From: Hepsetus odoe
Lineage: Eukaryota; Chordata; Actinopteri; Characiformes; Hepsetidae
Reading direction: 5' to 3'
NCBI GenBank assembly: GCA_017165825.1
Contig: CM029380.1
Span: 5,176,256-5,240,255, forward strand
Length of the DNA stretch: 64,000 bases
The notes under the pieces are model-generated. The model worked only from the letters and a program-made list of their open reading frames with translations, made no database searches and was not told the DNA's origin. The translations under genes were made by a program, and so were the position numbers. The first letter of the stretch is position 1. Every line of letters starts with the position of its first letter. This document shows positions 1-42,468 of the stretch, piece by piece.

Positions 1-659
1 AACGATTCCAAGTCGTTTGTAAAAATCCCTATAATTCACCTCCGTCTCGCCCACCACATGGCACTTGTCCTACTAACCTACACTACTCTCGCTCTGGATG
101 ATTTCAGTAGGTGTAGTCTGCACAGCCTGCATTAAAGCATAGTCATGCTAAGCCAGCTGCCTCATGCTGCCCCTGGTGCTGTGTTACACTAGCATGTGGC
201 TACATGCAGGGCCAGCGCTAGCTGCGGTTCCTGAGAATGAAATTCTTCACATAGTTTTGGGTTTGCCTAGCATGCAGGGACCCAGCGCCTTGCTGCCATG
301 CCCACTTAAAGCGGTTTGAGAGGATGACACCATGACACCACCTCTACCATGAGAGATCTGCTTTGATTATTGCACCTCTTTGAGTGATCTGAATGTACTT
401 TTTATTTATTTATTTTTTTTGTGTGTGTTGTTGGTCTTTTGGGCCAGCTTGAAAAACATGAGCTGACTAGTGCTATAAGGGGACATTTCTTATCGCAAAA
501 AGTATTTCGGTTACAATTTAACGAGATTCATTTCCTTTTCCACCCCTTTCTGCCAAAACATTACTAAATGTATTGTACCCAACCGCCAAATCACAGGCAT
601 GATTCGATTTTATTACGAAACTTCCTAAATTAGAACTTGATGTTGGATAGTGCTGGCTA

Positions 660-1038
660 TACAGTACTGTTCAAAAGTCTTGCGCTAACCTGCATTTAAA
701 ATAAAAATAGTGAAACTGTCTCATCTTTGGCAAATTGAGAAGTTTAAATAAAAGTAATGGGAACAAATGTTTCAGTGCGACAGACTGCAAAGTGTCTAAA
801 GATATAATGATCTAGATAAAGGGCATCAGCATTCAGGATCAGCAGTAAACTAATCACCTGATTATCTGGAATCATCTGCACGTGTTTCTTCACTGCTTCA
901 TGCTTTACGTTACGCTTTGTTCTGCTTGAATGTTCAGACGTAGATCACTGTGTGGATTAACCAACACAAAACAGTCAAACTGCTCAGGTACAGAGACTGG
1001 ACTGGAAAGAATGATGAAGACTTTTGCACAGTACTGTA
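660..1038. mobile_element. MITE with perfect-looking Tc1/mariner-type terminal inverted repeats
   Basis: The left end (TA then CAGTACTGTTCAAAAGTCTT, 660-681) is the reverse complement of the right end (1017-1038) apart from one mismatch, and both are bounded by TA, the target-site duplication of Tc1/mariner elements. The 379-bp interior has no transposase frame, so it is non-autonomous. A diverged second copy lies at 28092-28397. Confidence 0.85.
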
Positions 1039-1127
1039 ATTGAAATTGTAGCCTTTCAAATTGCATTATCAGTAGAATACCATTAATTGCTAAGACCTAG
1101 ACCAGACTTCATATTTGTGTTTGGTCA

Positions 1128-1300
1128 GGTTCTATCCTAGAGTTCATAGGGCAAGAGACAGGGCACCCGGGAGAGGTCAAAGGTCCATCACAGGGCAGAG
1201 ACACAAACACACTCACTCTCAGTCACGCTTTGGGGGCAAGTTAACGTTTCCAGTCCATCTGACCCACATGTCCTTGAACTGTGAGAGGAAACAAGCCCAG
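1128..1300 (-). repeat. V-SINE-like fragment
   Basis: The block has phrases typical of the fish V-SINE/DANA central region read on the minus strand: 'cacccggg', 'catcacagggcag', an ACAC/ACTC run, and 'catgtccttgaactgtgagaggaaac'. It is diverged and truncated. The family name is from memory, not from a search. Confidence 0.5.
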
Positions 1301-4250
1301 TAGACGATGGTTGTTGTAGATGCTTCAGGGTAATTTAACCGCCGCAGTCCTGTCAGGGTTTTTTCTGCACATTAGATGACGATAGGCCACTTAAGTCAGC
1401 TTTGGCAGACTTCTTTTTTTGAGTTTGGGACATTTTCAGATTTAGAACGTCATGTGGTTTAGCGGAGTTCAGAGTTCTGATTCAACTCTTCATGGCCTGG
1501 TGTTAGATTATAGCCAGTCTGATTTAAAGCTAGTTTGGTGAAATAAATGTAATGCGTTTTTAGTTTTAGCTGTAAAAAGCTGTCAGCCTAAGAGCTAAGC
1601 ACAGAAGAAGCTGAGAGATTTGATTTCACTTCATTTACAACTGTTGCGAGAGAAGTGAGGCTTCATTTTCATTTAAGGCATTTAAGTCCAAGTCATTGTG
1701 ATTAAGCAATATGTAGCTAAACAAATACTTAACCGTATTTGTTATTCGCTGTTTTCAGCTTTAACAGTTTCATGACTCACAGCTGCATCGTGCTGGAGAT
1801 TGTGCAAACATAGCAATTGTTTACTCAAAATGTCTTGAAAGCCATACACTATTTAAAGCCATATTTGTGTTGCAAAGGGTTGAGAATCGTTGTTGAACGC
1901 CAGACCTCAGAAACCAAGCTTTGTTTGGTTCCCCCCCCCCATCCCCCTGCATGTGCTAAATATAGATCACTTCACTGGTTTGTATTTGCATGACATGGTG
2001 TAAGCCCGTATTTCATCATTTTGTTAAAAAAAAAAAAATAGTGAAGGCCTGGGTTTTATGACAGTATTGATAATCATGATCAGTAGAACATGATGTCGCA
2101 GAATCCTTCTCCGAACTTGTTGTGGATATGACTAAATCTAAAACCGTGACCATCTATTTCTAAAATCACATTTTTAGTGTTCCCATACACAACTATACAC
2201 AATAAAGCACGGGCTGCTTTTTATCGTGGGTCGCCATATTTTCAACAGTGCCACATCATGGGGATTAAAAAAATATATATTTTGTTCAAGTGCAATGATA
2301 CTGAACCTGTCTGAGTTAGTTTGGATGTTTGTATAGTGTTCTGGATAGGATTTTGTACATGACAACAGTGTGCCACAATCAAAAAGGAGAAATTTACTAT
2401 ACTTTGATGGCAACCTCCCTGTACTCTCAAAATTTTAAGACGCAGTAGGTTGCCTTGGCTCCAACCTTTCCGTAGTGGCCAGGAGGCAGTTTTTCGCGAC
2501 GCTTTCTGTTGTTAGACGGAGAAATGTTGGCAGTGGAACTCTTATTGTTGCGTTCTGTTAATTGGCTTTATTATTTGTGCAAGTGCTGTTATTTGTGATG
2601 TTTAAAGCAGACAAATGAGCTGCTCTGAATGTTTCACTGTGCTGTTGGTTGCAGCTAAGCTTTAGATGAAGACTAAGTTGTAGGTTAACTGTGCTGGCTT
2701 GCCAACGTCTAGTGCGAGTGGTTTGATAATCGGCTGCAGGCACTCTTACCCAGAACTGTGGACATGAGGCACTTTCTAGTTGAGTTTACACGGGTTTATA
2801 GTGAACACGCTTGCTTACACCTCATGGGGAGAAGAGGTGTAGGTGCTGGCCAGCTGGCCAATCAGAGCACACTATGCTTTGTCAGCTTTACTGGGAGGCA
2901 AGCTTTAATAATCGCACAGATCTAATAGACGGTTTCAGATCAAGGATTCAAAACGGGCCAGAAATTTTTTATTTTTTTTTTTTTTAAGTGTTAAACAAAA
3001 AAAGAGCTTTTTTTTTGAAGCAAGTAAATGCCTTAAACACGTTAAGAAAGAAAGAAAGAATCTCTAAAAAGGACCATAAGGGGTCCCTTAGAGTTGTCAG
3101 TCATGGAAGCCTAAATCAAAGCTAGCTTAAGTTAGTGTGTAAACAGTGGCTGATGAGTATTGGACATGAATTGACTAATGCCAGGATTTCATGCGATACA
3201 AACCCCACTTTTCACTAACCGGTCAACTGCAGGAAGAAACGGTGGATTTGCTTTCATTTGGTTTGGTTGAATTGGTTTCTGTCTAATGATTCTGCTGGAG
3301 GGACTTCCCCAGCAACATTTACCCAACGGCCGACGGGAATACTTACTTGGAGTTGTTGATTGGCGTGCTGGTAAACCGGGATGCTACCTGACAGTAACAC
3401 GGCCTCCTGGAAACTGCGTGCTGAGAATGGATCTGAACTTTTACAGCAAGTGATTCACAGGCCTTAGGCAGCTCTCAATGAAATTACAGCCTGCAGCATG
3501 AATTATGTGACTGAAGTAATCCAGCAATGATTTTGTCAAAAATCAAGTTCGAGTTTTTAAAATAAGTCCAAACAATGCAGTACAAGTAATGCAAACTAAA
3601 AAGACTCATTCTACAAATTCTCGGATGGGAGAAAACATGCAGAACTTGATACAGAAATTAAAGTACACAAATGTACGGATGCCCTTCTGTCTTAGTTTTT
3701 ATTCCATAAATTCAGTTTATTACGAATCAGCTCACGGCAGTCGGGCTATGCACTGAGAAGTGGAAGGATGCGGGATGGTGTCCTCAGGAAGCTTGTCGTC
3801 TTGTGCGCCTGCACCCTCTGCAAGCAATAAGCTGGGATTTTGAAATATCTTTTTTGTACTTTTTTTTACAAACAGCGGTAAATTAAAGCACCCCGCTGCT
3901 TTCGCACTAGCTGTCCCTCATACGCACCAACTGGAGCTTGCTCAATTGCGGTAGGCTTGAATCCACACGGCAAGCTGAATAGAAGAAGTGGGCTGATGAT
4001 GGTGGTAGGTGACCTTCTGAAAATCGTAGACATAAAACTGTTTGAGTGTGTTCCAGCGCAAGAGCCTCCCACGGTAGTGGCCTTGTAGTTACAATGTGAC
4101 AAGCTTGTTAAGACTCTGATGACGGCAATGTCGCTCTGCACTGAAAGTGAATTGTAGACACAGAGTGCATTAGAAAAGAGGCTCTGCTGTCCAAAGTTTT
4201 ACTTCTATAGATTTTCACCTGAGACACGTGGATAATGTAGCTAAGGGAAA

Positions 4251-4269
4251 CACACACACACACACACAC
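4251..4269. repeat. (CA)n microsatellite
   Basis: About nine CA units next to the SINE-A fragment that follows. Confidence 0.9.
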
Positions 4270-4271
4270 TG

Positions 4272-4366
4272 CTGAAGAGTACCTCAAGGTAACCTGCTGG
4301 ACCTGAACTCGAACCTATGACCATCCGTTTATGGGGCCTAGTCCCTAAACACTGAGCCACCATGGG
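4272..4366 (-). repeat. SINE-A fragment (tRNA-like head)
   Basis: On the minus strand it carries the tRNA-like head of the SINE-A family: a 'ggcctagtc..' A-box region, a degenerate 'GGTTCGAG' B-box region, and the 'aaggtaacctgctgg' body. The full-length reference copy in this window is 23719-23992. Confidence 0.6.
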
Positions 4367-4537
4367 TTAAAGTTTAACTTTTTACAACTGGTGTTCCTCA
4401 ACTAATGTATTGCACATTTCTTTTTTATGCATGTGAGTATTTACAATTTTTTGTTATACTTTTTCACCTTAAGTGGAATTAAAAAAAAAAAAAGTTTTAT
4501 GTTATTGTAAAACTTATTGCACTCCAGCCTAAATGCT

Positions 4538-4578
4538 TGTAAGTCGCTTTGGATAAAAGCGTCTGGTAAATGTGAATG
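4538..4578 (+). repeat. SINE-B 3' tail fragment
   Basis: It contains 'aagtcgctttggataaaagcgtctggtaaatg', a diverged form of the tail that ends the SINE-B copies at 57020, 30528 and 15787. Many teleost SINE/LINE pairs share this type of tail. Confidence 0.65.
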
Positions 4579-5209
4579 TTGTCTTGTACACACTATATTG
4601 GTGTTTGGTAGCTTTTTATTGGTCCTACCTATTGACAGTTGAAAATATTCCTATTATTAGTTAAAATTAAAATAAGTTCTAGTCAAAATTGCACCCTTGG
4701 TCTAGTGAGTGTCAGGAGATTGAGTTCAACCCCTTGTAGGTAGGAGGGCCCTCCCTCTCCCACCATCACTTTCAGCCCATTGCTGGCCAGAACAGGATTG
4801 GTGGTCGACTTTGTCCTCCAAGCATGTTATACTCTCTTACAGCTTTCAGAAAAGATGCAGTGGAGCTTCACATCGCAATCATTTACTAACCATCTCAGTG
4901 TTGGTGATATTGTGTGATCGTGGGAGTAATTAAAAAAAGAAAAACCCACAAATGATGTGTGCTTTGGCATGAAGAAGCTTTGCCTGTAAGAGTTATTATA
5001 TAATGGTCTGTTCACAAATCCTTTGCAGTCTCACATTCAGCTTTGAAAGGGATAAAGTAGGCCTTTAACAATGAATTCTAAATTTTTTTTTTTTTTATGA
5101 TTTGAAATATTTTCAAGAAATTTCAAGAAATTTCACATTGTGTTTACTTGACGAGAAACAGCATGCGTTGGGTATTGGTTTTTAGAAAAGTACAGAAAGG
5201 AGAAAACTG

Positions 5210-5615
5210 TACCACCTTTAGGGGGCAGCAGGGAGCAGCATCAGATTTGTTTATTTGATGTTTATTAAAATCATAAGCAAGTCCCGTTTGTTTCAGTTGT
5301 TTACAGCCTTTAGAAGGCAGTGTTGAAAAACATTTGTTCATTTGATATTTGCATGTTTGGCGATTAACAGTTTTAGGGGCAGCAGTGAGTCAGATTTATT
5401 TGATGTTTATTAAAATCAGTATAGGCCATAGGTAAGTCATGTTTGTTAATTAGTTGTTTTGTTTACACCTTTAGCATGTTTTTGTCCTTGATGTTTGTTT
5501 ATTTGGTGATTACACAAGGCTGCCCCTTAAAGATGTTAATGTTGCACTGTAATGATTTGGGGTTTTTTGTGTTTATTTGGTGTTTAACACCTCTAGAGGG
5601 CAGCAGGGAGCATTG
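5210..5615. repeat. Diverged tandem repeat, period about 150 bp
   Basis: The phrase 'ttta-gggggcagcaggga' followed by 'tttatttgatgtttattaaaatca' occurs near 5217-5273 and again near 5371-5416. Related pieces ('agagggcagcagggagc', 'tgtttatttggtg') follow to about 5615. This suggests about three decayed tandem units. Confidence 0.6.
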
Positions 5616-5744
5616 TTGCTTTATAAGAGATTCAGTTCGTGGACTGAGAGACAAGATAGCTAATCAGCTAGACCTGTCACAGTTACTACATAATCATGAT
5701 GGCAGGTATTTGAGATGATTGCGATAATTTACAGTTGTTTCTAA

Positions 5745-5980
5745 GGGGCCTAGTGGTTAGGGAGTTGGCTCCGGATCGGAAGATTGTGGGTTCAAACCCC
5801 TTACCGGTGGGTTGCCCTGACGTCCCCGTCAGTTCGCTCCTCCCTGTGATAGGCTGGCGAACTGTACAGGGTGTGTCCCCGTCCTTCGTCCTGTGTGAGC
5901 TGGGATGGACTCCAGCACACCCCCCGCCACCCTAATTAGGACAAGCGGCCCAGAAAATGACTGACTGACTGACTAACTGT
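5745..5980 (+). repeat. SINE-C, tRNA-derived SINE with TGAC-type tail
   Basis: The 5' part is tRNA-like, with 'cctagtggttaggg' as an A-box-like stretch and 'gggttcaaacccc' as a B box. The body includes 'gctgggatggactccagcac' and 'ggacaagcggcccagaaaatg', ending in (TGAC)n. The ending resembles the common fish LINE-shared tail 'ataagcgg..aaaatgg'. The open frame running through it is incidental. Confidence 0.8.
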
Positions 5981-8553
5981 TTCTACAATGTTGTGCATGT
6001 ATACAAAACTATAGCTCCACTATAGCTCAAATGGTCATGAACAAGCTGTAAAAAAAAGGTTTCAGCATCTGCTCTTTACAAAAGTTCAGCATCATGTAAA
6101 TGCATGACACTTCTTCTTCTGCCAATTAAGCACAATAATGATAATTTTCTTCATGAATTTAGCAGAAAATGTTGAACATTATAGTAATTATTTGTGTAGT
6201 ATACAGACGTTTATGAAGCACACAATGTTATAATAATATTTATGAAGTACAAGTAGAAAATATTGTATTTGTTGTCTAGTTGAAACAACAATATGTACAG
6301 TAAGTGTCTTTCCTCCACTGTGCAAATACTGGTGCGTTATTTCTCTTAATATTGATTGACATACAGGATTTTGGGATGCCAAGAGACAAGCAATGGATCT
6401 ATCTACTGCTTTTAAAAATCAGCTGAATAGAGGAACTTCATCAAGCAGAGCTTGAGACAGACATTTGATTCAGACATGACTGGGTGCCTTCGCCCTGCAG
6501 AATGCCATCTGAGTAAGCAGCGTTTGTTACCTTTCAGCCATTGCAGCGTTAGTCCTCTCTCGCTGTCTTTCATTCTGCACTGTCTGAAGCCATGCCAAGG
6601 TGAGCAGAGAAAGAGGGAACGAGAAAAGGAGGATAGACACTGAGAGGCTGCTTAGTCATGCTGTGACAGGAGGCCTTGGCCAGGGGAGTGCGAGAGAAAG
6701 GGAGAGAGAAAAGAAGTGGGGGTGGTGGTAAGACGCTGCCCATGAAGCTTTAGTCTGCGTGACAGTTGAGACGAGTGGCGATGAGACAAGTTTACGCTTC
6801 CAACACAAACGCCCAAAGCAGGCAGGAGAGCCTCTCTTGCTCTCTTTTCTAAGCCCGAGAACACAAGAAGTTAAAGATCTGAAACTGAAATGTCAACATA
6901 AGAAAAATATGAGCTGTGGTGTCTACTGACTCACTTCACGCTGTTACATCACTCATCAAGTTCCGACTTTTGCTCAAGAGCCTGACTTCTGCCTTTCGTG
7001 TTATGAGTTTCCTCCTTTAACATGTCAAAGAAGCGACTGCTTTGGCCAGAAAGGGCCCTCCGACTGACTCTTAAACCAGTTTTTATTAGTGCAGCTCTCA
7101 GAACAGGGCTTGAACAAAAACAGATCCTTGGGAAACAAACACGTATGCATGTTACCATGCAAGGATGTCTTGATCACAAAGTTTAGTGTTATGGTGACTT
7201 TGCACAGCATGTGACTGGTTACCGTACCCGCTGGACAGCTAAAAACCATCGCACAAAACTGGGTTCTCAAGATTTCCCATCTGAACAGAATAGAGCTCAT
7301 TATATGCAGATAGTTGCCAGCGTAGCAAATTATGGAAATCAGGTGGTCCTTGTATTTCTGAGCCTGGTGTTTTGAGTACTGTTTAGTTACAGCTTGGTGA
7401 TTTGAACTTTTAGTTCATTGTAAGGTGTGTGACATTAGCGATGCAATAGTAAGCAGCAGTTATGGTTCATTATGGATTTGGATTTTAAGGCAGATTTCTT
7501 ATTTATTTATTTTACCAGTTTTTTGTGCAGTGGGGTAGCAGACATGCAAAACATTTAAATATATTATGTTTTCATTCGTGAGCATATTTTACAATTTGCA
7601 CAAGCTGTCGGGAACAGCCGCATTTCCCAGATTTTTGGGATTAATTTTGATGAATAATTTCAACATGAAATTGATTAATTGCTGCATCCAATTAACACAA
7701 CAAAAAATATGCGACTTCAGTTAAAGAATGCCTCTGCACTGATTTAGTCTTTTCTGCTTTTCTTTGTCGTATAGCTTCTATAGGGAGACATGAGGGAAAC
7801 TGCTGGCTCCTTAAGCACTACTTTTTTCTTTTCTTCTGCTGCTTCACAGAGCATTTGTTATATCACGGCTCCTTGATTAAATCATGCAGGAAACTGAATT
7901 TTTAATTTTACTTTCACACACTGCCTTGTAAAGGAGAAAAGGCAGGTTTTCAACTGCACAAATAACACTTTCACAAAAGGTGGTACGTCTCCCTTTGTAG
8001 CAGCTTTTTAAAGCAGGTTTTTTTAGCTGATTGGCAGAACCCCAACAGGTAATCTGCAGGCTAGGGTTGGGCACGATCTACTGTTTTCATACCTTCAGAG
8101 ATCTTTGTGCTCTCTCTTGTCCTGAGTTATTTCAGATTCGTAATGGTCGAAAATGTTCAGGTCATCATCAAATGATGTGTGGGTTCTTCCTCTCCATTCA
8201 GTGAATGTGGAACAGTTGCTATATGGTAAACAGTGCTGCCTACTAGGACTGAGCAGCTGGTTAGCTGATTCGACATCTTGAATCAGGCTAAATAAAGCGC
8301 TGGAACAACATAAAAATGACTAATCTGAGCGAGTTGAGCCACAGGTGTTGGGGGCTACAAGAAAGCTGTTTTGTGTTTGGATCTAAAGCCTGCTGGATTA
8401 ACCCATGTGAAAGTAACAGCTGAAACTGGCTCTATTATGTGGTGGGTAGCTGGTAGGTATCACTGAGCCACCGCCCTATGTAAATGAGCGGCCTGACACA
8501 TGATCTGGAGAGTAGACTGGGGTGGAGACTGTGGTGTTTCTAATGCTGTTCTG

Positions 8554-8556
<3 letters not shown>

Positions 8557-8586
<30 letters not shown>
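8557..8586 (+). repeat. (TG)15 inside the SOS1 exon 2 splice acceptor
   Basis: A 30-nt TG run ends 7 nt upstream of the exon. Only 'gacgcag' separates it from exon 2, so it occupies the place of the polypyrimidine tract. Confidence 0.95.
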
Positions 8587-8587
<1 letters not shown>

Positions 8588-8593
8588 ACGCAG

Positions 8594-39134
<30,541 letters not shown>

Positions 39135-39589
39135 AGGCACACAGGGATGTGCGTTGGGAGAGGTAACACTAAAGACAGCAGCGGAGAACTGTGAGACGAT
39201 TACAAATAGAAAAGACTTTAAAGACTTCAAATTTTGAGAAATGCCAGTGTTGGACCTTGAGGACAAAAAACTGAAAAAAGAAAAACTTTAAAAATGTGCC
39301 CTTAAACCATTCAGAGATGATTGTGTTTTCATAAAGTGCAAACTAGGTTGAGATTACGTAGCCCTCTAGAGGCTCGTCTCTGTACAATTGTTTTTTTTTT
39401 TTTTGTTTGTTTTTTTCTTCTCCTTTGTCTTCATGTAGCTGTTGGTGTCTGATATTTTTCATTTTATGTTGTTGTTTGTTTTTGTCACCCCCCCCCCCCC
39501 CCCTCAGCAGGACTTGACCGCACACTTAAGGCAGATTTAATGGGAAAAAAAAAAAAACAAACAAAAAAAACAACACACAAATCTTGTGT

Positions 39590-39627
<38 letters not shown>

Positions 39628-40150
39628 TGCTGGATAACGAAAAGACGGTAGACCGGTGTGAACCAGCTCTGAAATGAAACAAGTACAACTCAGTCTTCTC
39701 TGTAAAGAACCGTCATTTTTGGCACTAAGTGGGACTGGAAAAGGCTGTACTCCATTGCCAGTGAACCTGTGGCCTGTGCAGTGCTGGACAACCAATAGGA
39801 CTCTTCCTTCATCAGCCTTTGGGTTCGCCACACCTCATTACGTTTAAAGAAAAAGGGACTGAGAGTGGACGCGAGCGGTGTTCTGAGCTTTGCTTGAGCT
39901 TCATGCTAAACTGAAGGGGAGCGGTTTGTGTGCCAGTAGTCTCAAGAGTACCACGAGTCAAAGGTACCCTCCCACACCAAAGAGGTACTTTTAAGCATTC
40001 AAGAAACACAGAAACGTGATTGTCCTTTTATGTGTTAGAACATTTATTTTCTGAATCATTTCTGTTTTGCCAATAAGTATATAAAGAAGAGAAAAAAGAA
40101 AAACGATTGCCTTCTTAAAACAAGGGAATAAAAGTGTTTATACCACTCTA
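39135..40150 (+). other. sos1: SOS1 3' untranslated region
   Basis: About 1 kb from the stop to the predicted cleavage site. It contains a C-run (39487-39502) followed by 'tcagcag', an encoded A30 tract (39594-39623) and several T-runs. Confidence 0.75.
40127..40132 (+). promoter_or_regulatory. sos1: SOS1 polyadenylation signal AATAAA
   Basis: Canonical AATAAA followed about 20 nt later by the GU-rich 'tgctgtgctgcgttgttg'. Cleavage is expected near 40145-40155. Confidence 0.75.
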
Positions 40151-40159
40151 TGCTGTGCT

Positions 40160-41600
40160 GCGTTGTTGACTGCACCGTCACTGCAGTTAAATGTAGTCCA
40201 GTCTCCAGCTGTGGATCATGTGCTATTGGAAGTGACCGTTAAACGGTTTCTCGTTGCTCGGATGGGAGATTTGTTGGCTGATGGGGATGGTGAGATTTTT
40301 CATGTTCGTATCTGCAAATGCTGAACACGTAAATATTCATAACCTGCAAGAACTGGTATCTCCCTGGTGGAACTGAAACTGTTTAACCCTACATTAGAAA
40401 ATCATTTTGTTATATAAAGATAAAATTAAAAGCTTTTAACGTGGTTTTGAAACAAAAAATCTGCCTAAGGGCTAAACATGTAGATATTTTTGATTAAAGC
40501 ACAAACTCTTACAGGTATATTCCATGTAACAATATAACAGGCCACACTCTATTCAAAACCTGGGCCAACTCAAAGTATTTGGACAAAACTTTTAATTCCA
40601 AAATGTAACAAAAATAAACTTACTCGTTGTGTGCACACTTAGACATACAAAACTGGATATAACTCTGTCCAGTAAGGACACTTTGTTTAAACTTTATTGC
40701 ATTTCAACTTTAATATCATCTCAGAACGTGCACATCTGCAAATGCTGGTTGTTATTCACTGCTTCTCTCCTGAGAGGCTGCAGAATAAATCATTTTCTTG
40801 GAGCTTGCAGCCCCTTGGAAAGAGCTTAAGTTAGAAGAGCTTTGCAGAGAAAGTTTTGTCTGAATTTATTGACCAGCAGCCACTAAACAAATCCAGCTGA
40901 AGCCCAGTCTCAAATTGTGTTTCTCCTTTTGCTGATAAAAGGCTTGCCAGTGAGCGCCCCCTATTTGCCTTTTAATCTAGGCTTCGTGAAGGGTTGAATC
41001 AGACTCCACTGTGGCCAATCCCACACGTTCCGCAGAATTCAGACAAGAACCGATCCTTTGATCCTCTGACTGTCCGCAAGCTGAGATTTCAGAGATATGC
41101 ATACAGACGTTGCCTGATGTAAGGGCTCTCTTGCATCCTAAATGGTCTCATAATTTGAGTGGAGATGAAACCTGTTTTTTTTGAGCCGCCTAACATAACC
41201 AGAGTTGTGGTGGGAGCAGGAGTCTGTCCCACAGATTGCCCGTCCATTGCAGGACAGGTCCATACACCCTACACTGTCAATGATCCAGCTGAAGATCTAG
41301 GCTAATGAGAAATGTTATTCCTTGATTATTCCAAACACAGTGGTGGCCTGCTGGTTAGGGACTAGGCCCCATAATCAGAATTTGTGGGTTCAAGTCTCAG
41401 ACCGGGGGCAGCGGTGGCCTAGTGGTTAGGGCGTTTGCCCTATGATCGGAGGATCGGGGGTTTGAACCCCTTCCCAATGGGTTAGTAGGGGTAGGGGTAA
41501 AATGCAGAGAAGCTCCTTCTTGTGGATCACCAAGTTCTGTGCTGTGTTTACAACAACCTCACTTTAAGCTCCAGCCTGCATGGTTGTAGTTATCAATTAG
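40160..41600. other. Intergenic spacer between the SOS1 and GEMIN6 3' ends
   Basis: About 1.4 kb with no gene seen. It holds a SINE-A piece with duplicated heads (41338-41520) and a short SINE-like fragment near 41215-41290. Confidence 0.7.
41338..41520 (+). repeat. Two tRNA-like SINE-A heads in tandem
   Basis: The first head (41341-41400, B-box-like 'gggttcaagtct') is followed directly by a second (41404-41480, 'gcagcggtggcctagtggttaggg', B-box-like 'gggtttgaacccc') and a truncated body. Confidence 0.75.
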
Positions 41601-41627
41601 ACTCTGCATACTGTTGTCATGCAAATG

Positions 41628-41633
41628 TTTATT
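41628..41633 (-). promoter_or_regulatory. gemin6: Possible GEMIN6 polyadenylation signal
   Basis: AATAAA on the minus strand (TTTATT on plus), about 470 nt downstream of the GEMIN6 stop. No closer canonical hexamer was noticed. Confidence 0.5.
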
Positions 41634-42101
41634 TGAAAAATACATAATGTACAAAAAACATTTTTAAACCCTGTCAAGTGCTATAAACACAAAAAATAAA
41701 GATAATGTGAGGCAGTGTATCAGCTGCAATAGAAATGCTCAGCCAGCCAAGAACCAGGTTGAGGAAACAGCAGCCGGGTGGGGGGTGGGGGGTGGGTCAG
41801 TTAATTTAGCAGTTTCTGCCAACTGTTTGAGGTTTAACAAGCAAAGCATATTTATCATGACCAACATATGCCATCCTGCCATCCTATCGGCCTCTGAAAA
41901 TCTGCTGAAGTGGTCCAGTAATACATGTCACCAACTATCTGAGCACTGCAAACGTTTGCAACTTTGACACAAGCAAAGGAAATTCCACCAGCTGGATGTT
42001 GGACCCAGCTCTCATTATACACATGGAAGCTGATCTGCTCTCACGGAGAGGGATCAACCTGGGATATTCAGACTCCTAAACCTGGGAGGTACGTCTTATG
42101 A

Positions 42102-42468
42102 TTAGTCCTTTAGTCCTGGGTTGCTTTCCACAAGGCTCTGCACTCTGGCCAGGATGATTTCATTGCTGCTGGTGCACTGCTCCGCTCCATATGGGGCACT
42201 GATGGTAAGTACGTTGGCCACCTGCAGAACTGCTCCATCATCTTTAACAGGAATGAGGTTCTTCTCCAGCCACGCCTGCAGGTTCTCCTTGCGTTCCTTC
42301 AGTTCCTCCGCACTGAAAGCCTGGCTGCCGGCTGGCATGAAGAGAGAATTCACTTTCTTCTCCATTTCTTCATCTCCTTCCCTGAGGATCTGCACCTCCC
42401 TCACGGCATGGCCCAACACCACCTTCACGCAGGCGCCTCCTTTCTCCTGGAAGGTCACAAGTACCAAA
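42102..42468 (-). CDS. gemin6: GEMIN6 exon 2
   Basis: Starts LVLVTFQEKGGACVKVVLGH and ends at the TAA at 42104-42102. It carries the conserved C-terminal region used to recognise the gene. Confidence 0.96.

Larger units (their letters stand above)
1..8593 (+). other. SOS1 intron 1 (3' part), no coding sequence seen
   Basis: This 8.6-kb stretch precedes the first recognisable SOS1 exon and is read as intron 1. I looked for the expected N-terminal exon (human start MQAQQLPYEFF) and did not find it. It holds a MITE (660-1038), a V-SINE-like fragment, pieces of two SINE families, a full SINE (5745-5980), a diverged tandem repeat (5210-5615) and short homopolymers. The short open frames have no recognisable domains. 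Confidence 0.75.

Noticed and set aside
1..60. SOS1 exon 1 at the window edge
   Set aside because: No frame encoding the expected N-terminus is present in 1-8593; exon 1 must be further upstream.
5735..5935. 66-residue open frame
   Set aside because: It lies within SINE-C and reflects the SINE's GC-rich body.
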